Positions 43,290-51,540 of a DNA stretch of 64,000 nucleotides are shown here, piece after piece. A program made the position numbers and the translations under genes. The stretch is from NCBI RefSeq assembly GCF_014852685.1, contig NZ_JACZDF010000007.1, positions 124,001 to 188,000 on the forward strand, in the 5' to 3' direction. The notes beneath the pieces are model-generated. The model did not search any database and was not told the DNA's origin. It saw only the letters and a list, made by a program, of their open reading frames with translations. Position 1 is the stretch's first letter. Each line of letters starts with the position of its first letter. This DNA is from Flavimobilis rhizosphaerae (GTDB lineage Bacteria; Actinomycetota; Actinomycetes; Actinomycetales; Cellulomonadaceae).

Positions 43290-45025
43290 TCCGGCTCGAC
43301 GGCCTCACCGTCACCGTCGGCGCGCGTACCCTCCTCCACGACGGGTCCGCTGACGTCGCCGAGGGCGACGTCGTCCTCCTTGCCGGGCCGACGGGCGTCG
43401 GCAAGACGACGCTGCTCCGCACTCTCGCCGGGCTGCTCGACGGCACCGGCGGGCGCGCGTCCGGACGCGTCCTGCTCGACGGGACCGACCTGCTCGGCGT
43501 GCCGGCGCGCGACCGCGCGCATCTCACCGGGTACGTCGGCCAGGACCCCACGCGCGGCTTCGTCACGGCGCACGTCGAGACCGAGCTCGCGTTCGGCCTC
43601 GAGCAGCAGGGCGTCGCGCCCGCCGCGATGCGTCGGCGCGTCGAGGACACGCTCGACCTGCTCGGCATCGACGACCTGCGCGACCGGCGCCTTGACACGC
43701 TCTCGCTCGGACAGGCGCAGCGTGTCGCTCTCGGCGCTGTCCTCGTCTCGGAGCCGTCGGTGCTGTTGCTCGACGAACCGACGTCCGCGCTCGATCCGGT
43801 CGCGGCCGACGACGTCGTCGGCGCGCTGCGTCGGCTCGCGCACGACGTCGGCCTCACCGTCGTCGTCGCCGAGCACCGGCTCGAACGCCTCACGGGCGTC
43901 GTCGACCGCGTGTGGCACCTACCCGGCGACGGCACGCTGCACGACGGGGGGCTCGACGTCCTGCGCGGCACCCCGCAGGCGCCGCCGCTCGCACGCCTCG
44001 CCGACCTCGCCGGGTGGCAGGGCGTACCGCGGGACGTGCGGGAGGCGCGACGCACGTACGTCGCGGCGCCCGACGTCGTCGCGGTGCGGGGCGTCCACAC
44101 GTCGCGCGCCGACACGTCGCCTGTGAGCACGCCCGCGAACCATGCTCGCGACGAGGTGCGGCTCCGCGCGCGCGGCCTCGAGGTGCGCCGGGGTACGCGC
44201 ACCGTCGTCCACCGGCTCAACCTCGAGCTGCGCGCGGGGGAGGTCACCGTCCTCATGGGGCGCAACGGCGCGGGCAAGTCGTCGCTGCTGCGCGCGCTCG
44301 CCGGCGCGCTGCCGCATCGCGGCCGCCTCGACGTCGGAGGTGTCGACCCCGCGAGGATCGCGGCGCCCGACGCGCGACGCGCCGTCGCGCTCGTGCCCCA
44401 GGAGGTCGGCGCGCTGCTGTTCGCAACCACCGTCGACGAGGAGTGCGCGGGCGGGGACACCGACGCTGGGGCTGCACCCGGCACGACGCGCAGCCTGCTC
44501 GACATGCTCGTGCCGGGCGTCGACGGCGGTGCCCACCCGCGCGACCTGTCCGAGGGGGAGCGGCTCGCGCTCGTCCTCGCGATCCAGCTTGCCGCCGGCG
44601 CGGACGTCGTCCTCCTGGACGAGCCCACCCGCGGTCTCGACGCGCCCGCGCGCCGCGCGCTCGTCGCCGCGCTCCGCGAGCGCGCCGCCGCAGGTGCGGC
44701 CGTCGTCGTCGCGACGCACGACGTCGAGACGGCTGCTGAGGCCGCTGACCGTGTCGTCGTCTTGGCCGAGGGCGAGGTCGTCACGGACGGTCCGGCGCGC
44801 TCGGTGCTCACCGGATCGGTGGGGGCCGCGCCGCAGGTCGCGCGCGTCGTGCGGCCGCTCGCCGCGCTCACGGTCGACGACCTCGTCCGTGGGCCGGCCG
44901 GGACGCCGGGTTCTGTGCCTGGCTGGCCGGGCGGTCCCGGGGCCGACGCGCCGGGGGCTGGCCCTGCTGACGCGACGCCGCGGGCTCACCCGTCGCAGGA
45001 TGCGCACGACGGGGCGCAGCGATGA
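43286..45025 (+). CDS. ECF transporter ATPase, two ABC domains in one chain
   Basis: A 579-residue protein with two ABC cassettes, equivalent to EcfA and EcfA' fused. Domain 1 has Walker A AGPTGVGKTTLLRT, signature TLSLGQAQRVALG and Walker B VLLLDEPTSALD. Domain 2 (from about residue 290) has GRNGAGKSSLLRAL, LSEGERLALVLA and VVLLDEPTRGLD. Both catalytic Glu are kept; the signatures are slightly altered (LSLGQ, LSEGE). A Pro/Gly-rich tail of about 45 residues follows. It powers the EcfT/S-component importer encoded on either side. Confidence 0.92.
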   Translation: MIRLDGLTVTVGARTLLHDGSADVAEGDVVLLAGPTGVGKTTLLRTLAGLLDGTGGRASGRVLLDGTDLLGVPARDRAHLTGYVGQDPTRGFVTAHVETELAFGLEQQGVAPAAMRRRVEDTLDLLGIDDLRDRRLDTLSLGQAQRVALGAVLVSEPSVLLLDEPTSALDPVAADDVVGALRRLAHDVGLTVVVAEHRLERLTGVVDRVWHLPGDGTLHDGGLDVLRGTPQAPPLARLADLAGWQGVPRDVREARRTYVAAPDVVAVRGVHTSRADTSPVSTPANHARDEVRLRARGLEVRRGTRTVVHRLNLELRAGEVTVLMGRNGAGKSSLLRALAGALPHRGRLDVGGVDPARIAAPDARRAVALVPQEVGALLFATTVDEECAGGDTDAGAAPGTTRSLLDMLVPGVDGGAHPRDLSEGERLALVLAIQLAAGADVVLLDEPTRGLDAPARRALVAALRERAAAGAAVVVATHDVETAAEAADRVVVLAEGEVVTDGPARSVLTGSVGAAPQVARVVRPLAALTVDDLVRGPAGTPGSVPGWPGGPGADAPGAGPADATPRAHPSQDAHDGAQR

Positions 45026-45819
45026 GCACCGTCGCGTCACGCGTGCTCGTCGTCGTCACGAGCCTGCTCGGGGCCGTGATGTTCGGGTGGCCCCTCGTCG
45101 CGTCCGTCGCCCCGCGGGCCGAGGGGCAGTCCGCTCCGTGGCTGCTCGTCGTCCTCGTGCCGCTCGTCCTCGCGACGGCGCTCGCCGCCGTGACCCGTGA
45201 GAGGCCAGACCCGCGCGCGCTCGCGCTCGTCGGTGTGCTCGCCGCGCTCGTCGCGGCGCTGCGGCTGCTGGGAACGGGAGTCGGCGGCCTCGAGCCGATG
45301 TTCTTCCTCCTCGTCCTTGCGGGGGCGTCGCTCGGACCGAGCCTCGGCTTCACGCTCGGGGCGCTCGCCATGCTCGTCTCCGCCCTGCTCACCGCGGGCG
45401 TCGGGCCATGGCTGCCGTTCCAGGCGTTTGCCGCAGCCTGGGTCGGGGCGGGCGCGGGGCTCGTCGGCCGCGTCGTGCTGCCCCGTGACGGCGCACGACT
45501 CGGCCGGCGTCCCGTCGTCCTCCTCGCCGTCTACGGCGTCGTCGCCGCGTATCTCTACGGGCTCGTCACCAACCTCTGGTTCTGGCCCTTCGCGCTCGGC
45601 GACGGCACCCAGCTCTCGTACGTGCCCGGCGGCGGGCTCAGCGAGAACCTGCCACGGTTCCTCGCCTACACGCTCGCGACGTCGACGCTCACCGTCGACA
45701 CCGTCCGGGCCGTCGTCACCGCGGCAGGCGTGCTCGCGCTCGGGAAGGCCGTGCTCGGGGTGCTGGGGCGGGCGCGGGTCGGGTCCTGGGGCGTTGCCAC
45801 GGTGCCCAGCGCGCGGTGA
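45022..45819 (+). CDS. ECF transporter S component
   Basis: A 265-residue membrane protein with six or more helices and the S-component pattern GLEPMFFLLVLAGASLGPSL, then a helix, then GPWLPFQAFAAAWVGAGAGL. This version of S component is usually found beside DUF4430 and toroid proteins in actinobacteria and is thought to be a CbrT-like cobalamin or corrinoid carrier; that is inference. The ATG overlaps the ATPase stop by four bases. Its stop is 44 bases from the convergent jetD end. Confidence 0.82.
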   Translation: MSTVASRVLVVVTSLLGAVMFGWPLVASVAPRAEGQSAPWLLVVLVPLVLATALAAVTRERPDPRALALVGVLAALVAALRLLGTGVGGLEPMFFLLVLAGASLGPSLGFTLGALAMLVSALLTAGVGPWLPFQAFAAAWVGAGAGLVGRVVLPRDGARLGRRPVVLLAVYGVVAAYLYGLVTNLWFWPFALGDGTQLSYVPGGGLSENLPRFLAYTLATSTLTVDTVRAVVTAAGVLALGKAVLGVLGRARVGSWGVATVPSAR

Positions 45820-45863
45820 TCCTCATTCCATGGGCCGGGCGCCGTGAGCAACGCGGCGTGCCC

Positions 45864-46373
45864 TCAGAAGCTGCCGAAGTCGAGCCCTAACGTCCCGAGG
45901 TTCCCGCCCTGCTGCGGGATGAGCTCGACCTCCCAGCCGGAGCCCTCGGTGAAGTCGAAGTCGTCCTGGGCCTGGGAGTACGAGCCTGACGGACCGAACG
46001 CATACTCACGCCCGTGCCAGGTGGAGCCCATGCCGTACGACAGCCGGTAGGTCGTCCGGCTGTTGCCGTTGAGCGGGACCTTGACGGTGACCGACCTGCC
46101 AGGGCGCACGATGGTGCCGAAGACGTCGCCGCTGCCGGGGTCGATCTCACGCAGCTTGACGAAGTAGGCGTCGGTTCCCGACGGGACGTTGATCCTCAGC
46201 GTCCCGTAGGCGCCGTTCCGGATGTTCCCCTTGAGGATCTCGGTGTTCGACTTCGACGTCAGCCAGAGGACCGTGCCGTCCTTGGGCAACGGCTTCTCGG
46301 GCTTCGTGAACGCCAGCCGTGTCGGAGTGTCCGCGACAGCGGTCCGGTCGGTGTCCGAGCGGTTCCCCGAGGT
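45864..46373 (-). other. Coding segment for the appended C-terminal domain of JetD
   Basis: Encodes residues 389-557. It is in frame with JetD without a stop or an internal ATG, so it is a fusion, not a separate gene. The junction follows TELEQSALGRR, the usual JetD end. Confidence 0.6.
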
Positions 46374-47537
46374 CCTTCGGCCCAGCGCGCTCTGTTCGAG
46401 CTCCGTCAGTGCGTACGCCCAGGGGATGCGCTCCTGTTCGAGCCGGACGTCGCCTGCGGCACGGAGCGCGCGGAGGGTGGCTGCCTCGTGCTCCGTCAGA
46501 GTGGAGAACGTGCCGCGCGTGGGCTTGGGTTCGGGAACCCAGAGGTCGCGGTGCGCGTCGAGAGTGGCGATGTCCATCAGGGCCGTGGTCACGTCCGGGT
46601 GCGCGGTGCGCAGCCGGTGCAGGATCGCGAAGCCGTGCGAGTCCAGGTCGCCCCAGTAGACGATCGAAGTCCGCAGCAACCACGGCAGCCCACCGAGGAC
46701 GTCGACGGCGTAGCCCGAGCCGTGGATCGCGACGACGCCCGGCCACGACGGCAGCGCGAGCAGCGTCTCGAGGTTCTCGACGACGAGAGCGATCCGGGGC
46801 TCGAAGGAGAGGGATGCGAGCTGTCGCGCCGGGGCGGAGAAGTCCTCGACACCGCCGGGGGCGATCCGCGAGTCGAGGATGCGGACGCGGACGAGGGGGT
46901 CGCTGTCGACGACACCGAGGGAGGGAGTGCCGGTGATGGCCGCGTGGAGAGCCGAGAGCACGGTGCGGTGGCTGGCGAACCACTTCGAGTCGACGCCACG
47001 AATAGGCAGCTGACGTGGGCGCAGCCCGGCGATGTCGGTCGCGAGGAGCCAGTCGAGCACGTCGACGACGGTGGTGCGCTCAGCATCCGTGTACGCGAGC
47101 ACCGTCGACGCGTGCCGGCGGAGCGCCGACGCGAGCGCGTCGGTCGGGCCGAAGCGTCCGTAGACGCCGGCGGCACTGGCTTTCAGGCGGCCGTAGTCCG
47201 TCGCGAGGCTCCCGCCGACGAATGCCGCGACAGCGTCGGCGTCGTGCAGGTGGAGCCGAACCGGGACGTCTTGGCGCCCGATGCTCCGCCACGTGCGCGT
47301 CTCCCATTCGACGACGGCGTGGCGGTCGAGGGGGAGCGCCCGCCACGCCCTGGCCCACGCCTCGGCGCCGCGTTCGTCGGTCAACATCTCCTTTTCGGTA
47401 GGCGGCTTGAGCGCGATCGTGACCAGTGGTGAGCCGTCGCGTCCGGCATCGTCGACGGGAAGCTGGGTGGCCCACGTCGCGAGGTGGCGCCGTAGCTTGC
47501 CTCGCGCGCTGTCCTGGGCCTCGCGCACAGTGATCAT
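45864..47537 (-). CDS. jetD: Wadjet nuclease JetD with an extra C-terminal beta-rich domain
   Basis: A 557-residue protein. Residues 1-388 are JetD: an N-terminal DUF3322-type region and a C-terminal DUF2220/TOPRIM part with VVENLETLL (Glu254) and YWGDLDSHGF (Asp297, Asp299), the metal-binding set by which JetD cleaves DNA. JetD normally ends about here. Residues 389-557 are an added segment: a linker with KPEKPLPKDG, then a domain with AYFVKLREID, PGRSVTVKVPLN, HGREYAFGPSGSYSQAQDDF and QQGGNLGTLGLDF. This matches a beta-rich domain that I know from secreted or membrane-anchored proteins, not from Wadjet. The ATG overlaps the jetC stop. Confidence 0.88.
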   Translation of the reverse strand: MITVREAQDSARGKLRRHLATWATQLPVDDAGRDGSPLVTIALKPPTEKEMLTDERGAEAWARAWRALPLDRHAVVEWETRTWRSIGRQDVPVRLHLHDADAVAAFVGGSLATDYGRLKASAAGVYGRFGPTDALASALRRHASTVLAYTDAERTTVVDVLDWLLATDIAGLRPRQLPIRGVDSKWFASHRTVLSALHAAITGTPSLGVVDSDPLVRVRILDSRIAPGGVEDFSAPARQLASLSFEPRIALVVENLETLLALPSWPGVVAIHGSGYAVDVLGGLPWLLRTSIVYWGDLDSHGFAILHRLRTAHPDVTTALMDIATLDAHRDLWVPEPKPTRGTFSTLTEHEAATLRALRAAGDVRLEQERIPWAYALTELEQSALGRRTSGNRSDTDRTAVADTPTRLAFTKPEKPLPKDGTVLWLTSKSNTEILKGNIRNGAYGTLRINVPSGTDAYFVKLREIDPGSGDVFGTIVRPGRSVTVKVPLNGNSRTTYRLSYGMGSTWHGREYAFGPSGSYSQAQDDFDFTEGSGWEVELIPQQGGNLGTLGLDFGSF

Positions 47538-50500
47538 GCCGGTGGCTCCTCCGTGCGCCACGGCACGAGGGAGATCGTGGACCGCCGGCGCGTCGGGTTC
47601 TCCACGGACGTGGCGGCGCCGACGTACGGCTCGATCGTCTGCAGGAGCTTCTGCGGGGTGGCCAGCACGAGCTGGAAGCCGAACTCGACGAAGACGTCGA
47701 GCGCCATGCGCGTGTAGCGCGAGTCGGCCTTGTCGAACGCCTCGTCGAAGATCACGGTGCCGTACCGGGGGAGCGGTTGGTCGACGTCGGCGAGCTGGTA
47801 GCGCAGCGCGGCGGCGAGGCAGAAGACGACGAGCTTCTGCTGCTGCCCGCCGGACATGGCGGCGCCGGAGTCGTAGGTCGCGTGGACGTGGCCGTGCTCG
47901 TCGACCTCGTTGGCGAGGAAGGTGACGTGCTGCCGGGTGTCGAGGCACTGCGCGCGCCATACCCGGTCGATGTGGTCGCTCGAGCCCAGCTTGCGCATGA
48001 TCTCGGCGAGCGTGGCGAACCGGCGTTCGGCTGTCTCGAGGTCGTCGTCTCCCCAGCTGCCCTCGGTCACGGAGCGCAGGTCGGCGAGGAACTGCTGGAC
48101 GGCTGGGGTTCTGCGGACTTTGGGCTTGAGTCGGAGGAACCGCCCGACGTCGAACGGGGAGCGTCGCAAGGAGTCGTTGACGGCGTCGAGCTTCTCCTCG
48201 ATCTCGCGTGGCGCGCTCATGATGTCGCTGACGAGCTGGCCCACGAGGTCACGCGACCGGTTGCGCAGCAGGCGCAGGAAGTCGGCCTCGTGGTCGGGGA
48301 GACCATGGGCGACGATGTCGTCGAGGATCGCGAGGTAGCCGGCCCTGTCGGCGAGGTCCGCCACGAGGTCGGCCGCCCGCGCTTCCCACCGTCCCTTGAA
48401 CTGGGTGGCGAGCTGGGTGACCTTGCGTCCGGCCGCGTCGGCGTCGCGGAGGGCGTTGTCCCGCTCCGTGCCCAGCTGCGCCTGGACCTTCTGACCGACC
48501 TCGGCGAGCGCGAACCGGTCGATGCGACGCTGCACGCGTCCGAAGCGGCGGTCGAGCTCGGCCGTGGTTGCCTCGTCCAGCTCCGGGACGGCGCCGGAGT
48601 CGATCTCCGTGCGCAACGCCGCGATGTCGCGCTCGAGGTCGCGCCGCTCGCGCTCAGCGACGCTCAGCGCGGAGCGCGCGGTCACCTCGGCGGCCTTGGC
48701 GGCGTCGCGCTCGCGGCTTGCCTGCTCGACGGCGGCGCCAGCGTCGCGCAGCACGGCGTCGTCTCGGGTGAGGTCGTCGAGCTGGCGGCGCAGCGCGGCT
48801 GCAGATCTGGTCGCGGCCGCCTGGTCCACGTCCGCCCATCGGGTCTCGCGGATGGTGCGCAGGGCGCCGAGCCTCTGGTCGGCTTCCGTCCTGCGCTTCT
48901 CCGCCCGTTCGACGACGTCGGTCGCCTCAGCGAGCTCGTCCGCGGCGGCGTGAAGCTGGGCGATGAGCGCCTCGAGCTTGGCTTCGCGGTCGCCCAGGAC
49001 CCATCGGCTGCGGTCGTTGATCCGGACGCGGTCGTCCTTCTCGTACCGGGTGCGGGAGGTCTTGATCTGGCCGTTGATCGTGACGGCGCGGTCGTGGGCG
49101 TCGAGCTCATCGGCGCTCTCGACGCAGGCGTAGTCGTAGCGGTCGGAGAGCTGGCCGGCGGTCCAGTCGCTGATGTGCCCGGTGCCGAGCCTGACGCGGT
49201 TGACCAGAGAGATGTCGCTGCGGGCGGGGCGCGGGGGAGTGAGCTCGTGCGGCACGACCTCGTAGACGAGGCGCGCTCCGATCGTGTGGGTGTCGACCCA
49301 TCGGCGGACCTGGGGCACGTGCTCGGCGCGCACGAGCATGGAGAGGGCCAGGGGCCGCAGCACGCGTTCGATCGCACCGGTCCAGCGTGCGTGCTCGGGA
49401 TCGATCTCGATGAGCTCTGCGGCGAACGGCAGCGCGGTGAGTGGCAGGCCGGTGGCTGCGGCGATGGCGTCGCGGACGGCGAGCAGCGCGGACGGCACGG
49501 TGGTCCGGCTGCGCTGCAGCGCAGCGATCTCGGCCTCGACCGCCCCGTGGGCGTCCTTGGCGCGGGTTCGACGCTCGAGCTCGGCGTGGGTGGGGCTGAC
49601 GGCGGACGGCTGGCTCATCTGCCGGTTGATCTCGGCGACGAGCTCGGTGAACTCGGCCTCGGTCGTCGGCGCGGCGGTCACACCGGCTGAGTGCAGCTGG
49701 CGTTGCAGGCCCTGCCAGCGGCTGGTGGTGTCGGCGAGGTGACGCTCCGCGGTGGCGAGGCTGGCGGTCAGGCTGGCGGCGAGGTCGCCGCCGAGCTCGG
49801 ACTGGCGGCGGCGCGCGTGGGCGAGCGCGTCGTCGGCGAGCTGGTGGTCAGCGGTCGCGCGTTCGACGTCCGCGTGGAGGCGTGCGGCGCGCTCGCTGAC
49901 CTCCTCGAGGGCGGACTCCGCGAGTCCGAGGCCGCGGCGCTTCTGGTAGGCGGGCACGCCGGCGGCCAGCGCCCGGGCGGTCTGCGCCGCGTACTCCGCA
50001 GCGTCGTACCTGTCTGACTCGGTGCGGAGCTCGAGCAGATGGTCGCGCTGCTCGCGGAGCTGGACGACGTGCTTGTGGGCGTCGTCGAGCTCACCGAACT
50101 GCGTGACGGCCTCGGCTGCGAGGGCGAACGTGGTCGGCTCGTCGAGCATGTAGTCGCGGAAGAGCTGGTCGAGGCTGTCCAGGCTCTTGGCCGCCTGGGT
50201 CCGGTGCAGGAGGCGCAGGGTGGCCTCGCCCGCGATTCCGAGGGTGTTGCACAGACGGGTGTAGAAGGCCTTGTGCTTGCCGTTCGCGGTGACGGCGGCC
50301 GAGGGGAACTCCTGCTGCAGTCGCCGGGTCTCGAGCCCGGTGCGCACATACGGCTCGAGGTCGCGCAGGTCGATCGGTGCGCGGTCGAGCAGGCACAGGT
50401 CTTGGAGGTCGGCTGCGGCCGTCGAGGTGCCGCGCAGGAAGAACAGGCGCGCCAGCGAGACTGTGCGTCCGGTTCCGTCCTCGTACTGGAGCACGATGCC

Positions 50501-50890
50501 GCTCCACGTGGCGGTGGGGCGCAGGTACGCAGTGACGACGCGGTCCTCGTTCTCGTCCGACGTGCGCGACCAGGCGCCGCGCACGTAACTGATGATGCTG
50601 CGCTGGTCGCCGCGGCTGGAGGTTCCTTGCGCTGCTTGGTTGAAACGGAGCCACTTGTCGGGTGTGAGGACCGCGGCGATCGCGTCGAGGAGCGAGGACT
50701 TGCCGGACCCTGAGGGGCCGGTGAGGAGGTGCCCTTGACGGGCGACCGGGATGCGGTAGATCGAGCCGTCGAACGTGCCCCAGTTCGCGACCTGGATCTC
50801 GCAGAGGCGCCACTGGCCCGGGGCGAGCTCCTGCAGGTCCGGCGCGGGAGCGACGTCGTCATCGGGGAGCGCGAAGAGGGTGTCGGTCAT
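47534..50890 (-). CDS. jetC: Wadjet SMC-like ATPase JetC (MukB/MksB type)
   Basis: An 1118-residue condensin-like motor. Walker A is GPSGSGKSS at residues 58-66. The ABC signature is SGGQQQKLV from residue 1013, and Walker B is VIFDEAFDKAD near 1046-1056. Between them lie long coiled-coil arms rich in Glu/Arg/Ala heptads (about 290-480 and 640-860) around a hinge region near 480-640. In Wadjet, JetC dimerises, extrudes DNA loops with JetA and JetB and hands small circular DNA to JetD for cleavage. ATGA-type overlaps couple it to jetB and jetD. Confidence 0.95.
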   Translation of the reverse strand: MTDTLFALPDDDVAPAPDLQELAPGQWRLCEIQVANWGTFDGSIYRIPVARQGHLLTGPSGSGKSSLLDAIAAVLTPDKWLRFNQAAQGTSSRGDQRSIISYVRGAWSRTSDENEDRVVTAYLRPTATWSGIVLQYEDGTGRTVSLARLFFLRGTSTAAADLQDLCLLDRAPIDLRDLEPYVRTGLETRRLQQEFPSAAVTANGKHKAFYTRLCNTLGIAGEATLRLLHRTQAAKSLDSLDQLFRDYMLDEPTTFALAAEAVTQFGELDDAHKHVVQLREQRDHLLELRTESDRYDAAEYAAQTARALAAGVPAYQKRRGLGLAESALEEVSERAARLHADVERATADHQLADDALAHARRRQSELGGDLAASLTASLATAERHLADTTSRWQGLQRQLHSAGVTAAPTTEAEFTELVAEINRQMSQPSAVSPTHAELERRTRAKDAHGAVEAEIAALQRSRTTVPSALLAVRDAIAAATGLPLTALPFAAELIEIDPEHARWTGAIERVLRPLALSMLVRAEHVPQVRRWVDTHTIGARLVYEVVPHELTPPRPARSDISLVNRVRLGTGHISDWTAGQLSDRYDYACVESADELDAHDRAVTINGQIKTSRTRYEKDDRVRINDRSRWVLGDREAKLEALIAQLHAAADELAEATDVVERAEKRRTEADQRLGALRTIRETRWADVDQAAATRSAAALRRQLDDLTRDDAVLRDAGAAVEQASRERDAAKAAEVTARSALSVAERERRDLERDIAALRTEIDSGAVPELDEATTAELDRRFGRVQRRIDRFALAEVGQKVQAQLGTERDNALRDADAAGRKVTQLATQFKGRWEARAADLVADLADRAGYLAILDDIVAHGLPDHEADFLRLLRNRSRDLVGQLVSDIMSAPREIEEKLDAVNDSLRRSPFDVGRFLRLKPKVRRTPAVQQFLADLRSVTEGSWGDDDLETAERRFATLAEIMRKLGSSDHIDRVWRAQCLDTRQHVTFLANEVDEHGHVHATYDSGAAMSGGQQQKLVVFCLAAALRYQLADVDQPLPRYGTVIFDEAFDKADSRYTRMALDVFVEFGFQLVLATPQKLLQTIEPYVGAATSVENPTRRRSTISLVPWRTEEPPA

Positions 50891-51540
50891 CGCTCGGTCT
50901 CCTCCGGGTCGGGTTCGGGGCTGTCTGGGGCGACGGTCCCGCCGCGAGCAGCGAGGTCGCGGTAGGACGCGGTCAGCGCGGCGACGCGGTCCTCGTCGAC
51001 GATGAAGCGCACCACGGGGGAGATCTCCGCGCGGTCCTCGCCGACGGCGTGGATGACGCGGAGGCGATCGCGCATGCGACCCCAGGCGCTGTTGAGGTTG
51101 CGCCGGAACGTGGTCTCGTCACCGTCGCGGTACACCATGAGGCGCTCGTAGACGTCGTCCTGGCCGACGATGACGCGTTGCTCGCCGGGGGCGGCGAGGA
51201 GCAGCTGGCGTAGGACGAGCAGCATGGCGGTGTCGATGAAGGTCAGGCGTTCGCTGCGCAGCGCCTGGGGCACGTCGACCTCCTGGGTGCGCACCTTGCG
51301 CGTGAAGGCGACCTCGTCGGTGCGGTCGAGGACGAGGTCGAGGAAGAGGTCGTGCAGCCGGGAGCGGACCGCGGCCTCGTCGGCGAGCAGCGCGGCCCAG
51401 AGCTGGGGCTTCTTCCGGCCCGAGAGGTAGGGGCCTTTGAGGATCTCGAGGAGCACGCGCCGTGAGGGCTCGGTGAGCGTCCCGGTGTCGGTGTTCCACA
51501 GTCGACGGTGCGAGCCGTCGAGACCGGCGTCGGTGCTCAT
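50887..51540 (-). CDS. jetB: Wadjet subunit JetB (MksE type, DUF4194)
   Basis: A 217-residue winged-helix protein of the DUF4194 family: RRVLLEILKGPYLSGRKKPQ, RLHDLFLDLVLDRTDEVAFT and AWGRMRDRLRVIHAV are typical segments. It is the KITE-like partner of the JetA kleisin. An acidic tail (PDSPEPDPEETER) ends the protein. The start and stop overlap jetA and jetC by four bases each. Confidence 0.92.
   Translation of the reverse strand: MSTDAGLDGSHRRLWNTDTGTLTEPSRRVLLEILKGPYLSGRKKPQLWAALLADEAAVRSRLHDLFLDLVLDRTDEVAFTRKVRTQEVDVPQALRSERLTFIDTAMLLVLRQLLLAAPGEQRVIVGQDDVYERLMVYRDGDETTFRRNLNSAWGRMRDRLRVIHAVGEDRAEISPVVRFIVDEDRVAALTASYRDLAARGGTVAPDSPEPDPEETER

Noticed and set aside
41567-43918. A 783-codon minus-strand open frame across the DUF4430, ecfT and ATPase genes
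   Set aside because: Ser/Arg/Thr-rich shadow of the plus-strand operon with no recognisable domain.
45820-45863. Terminator between the ECF S component and jetD
   Set aside because: Only a six-pair stem with a G-T pair can be drawn; this convergent gap has no strong hairpin, unlike the others.
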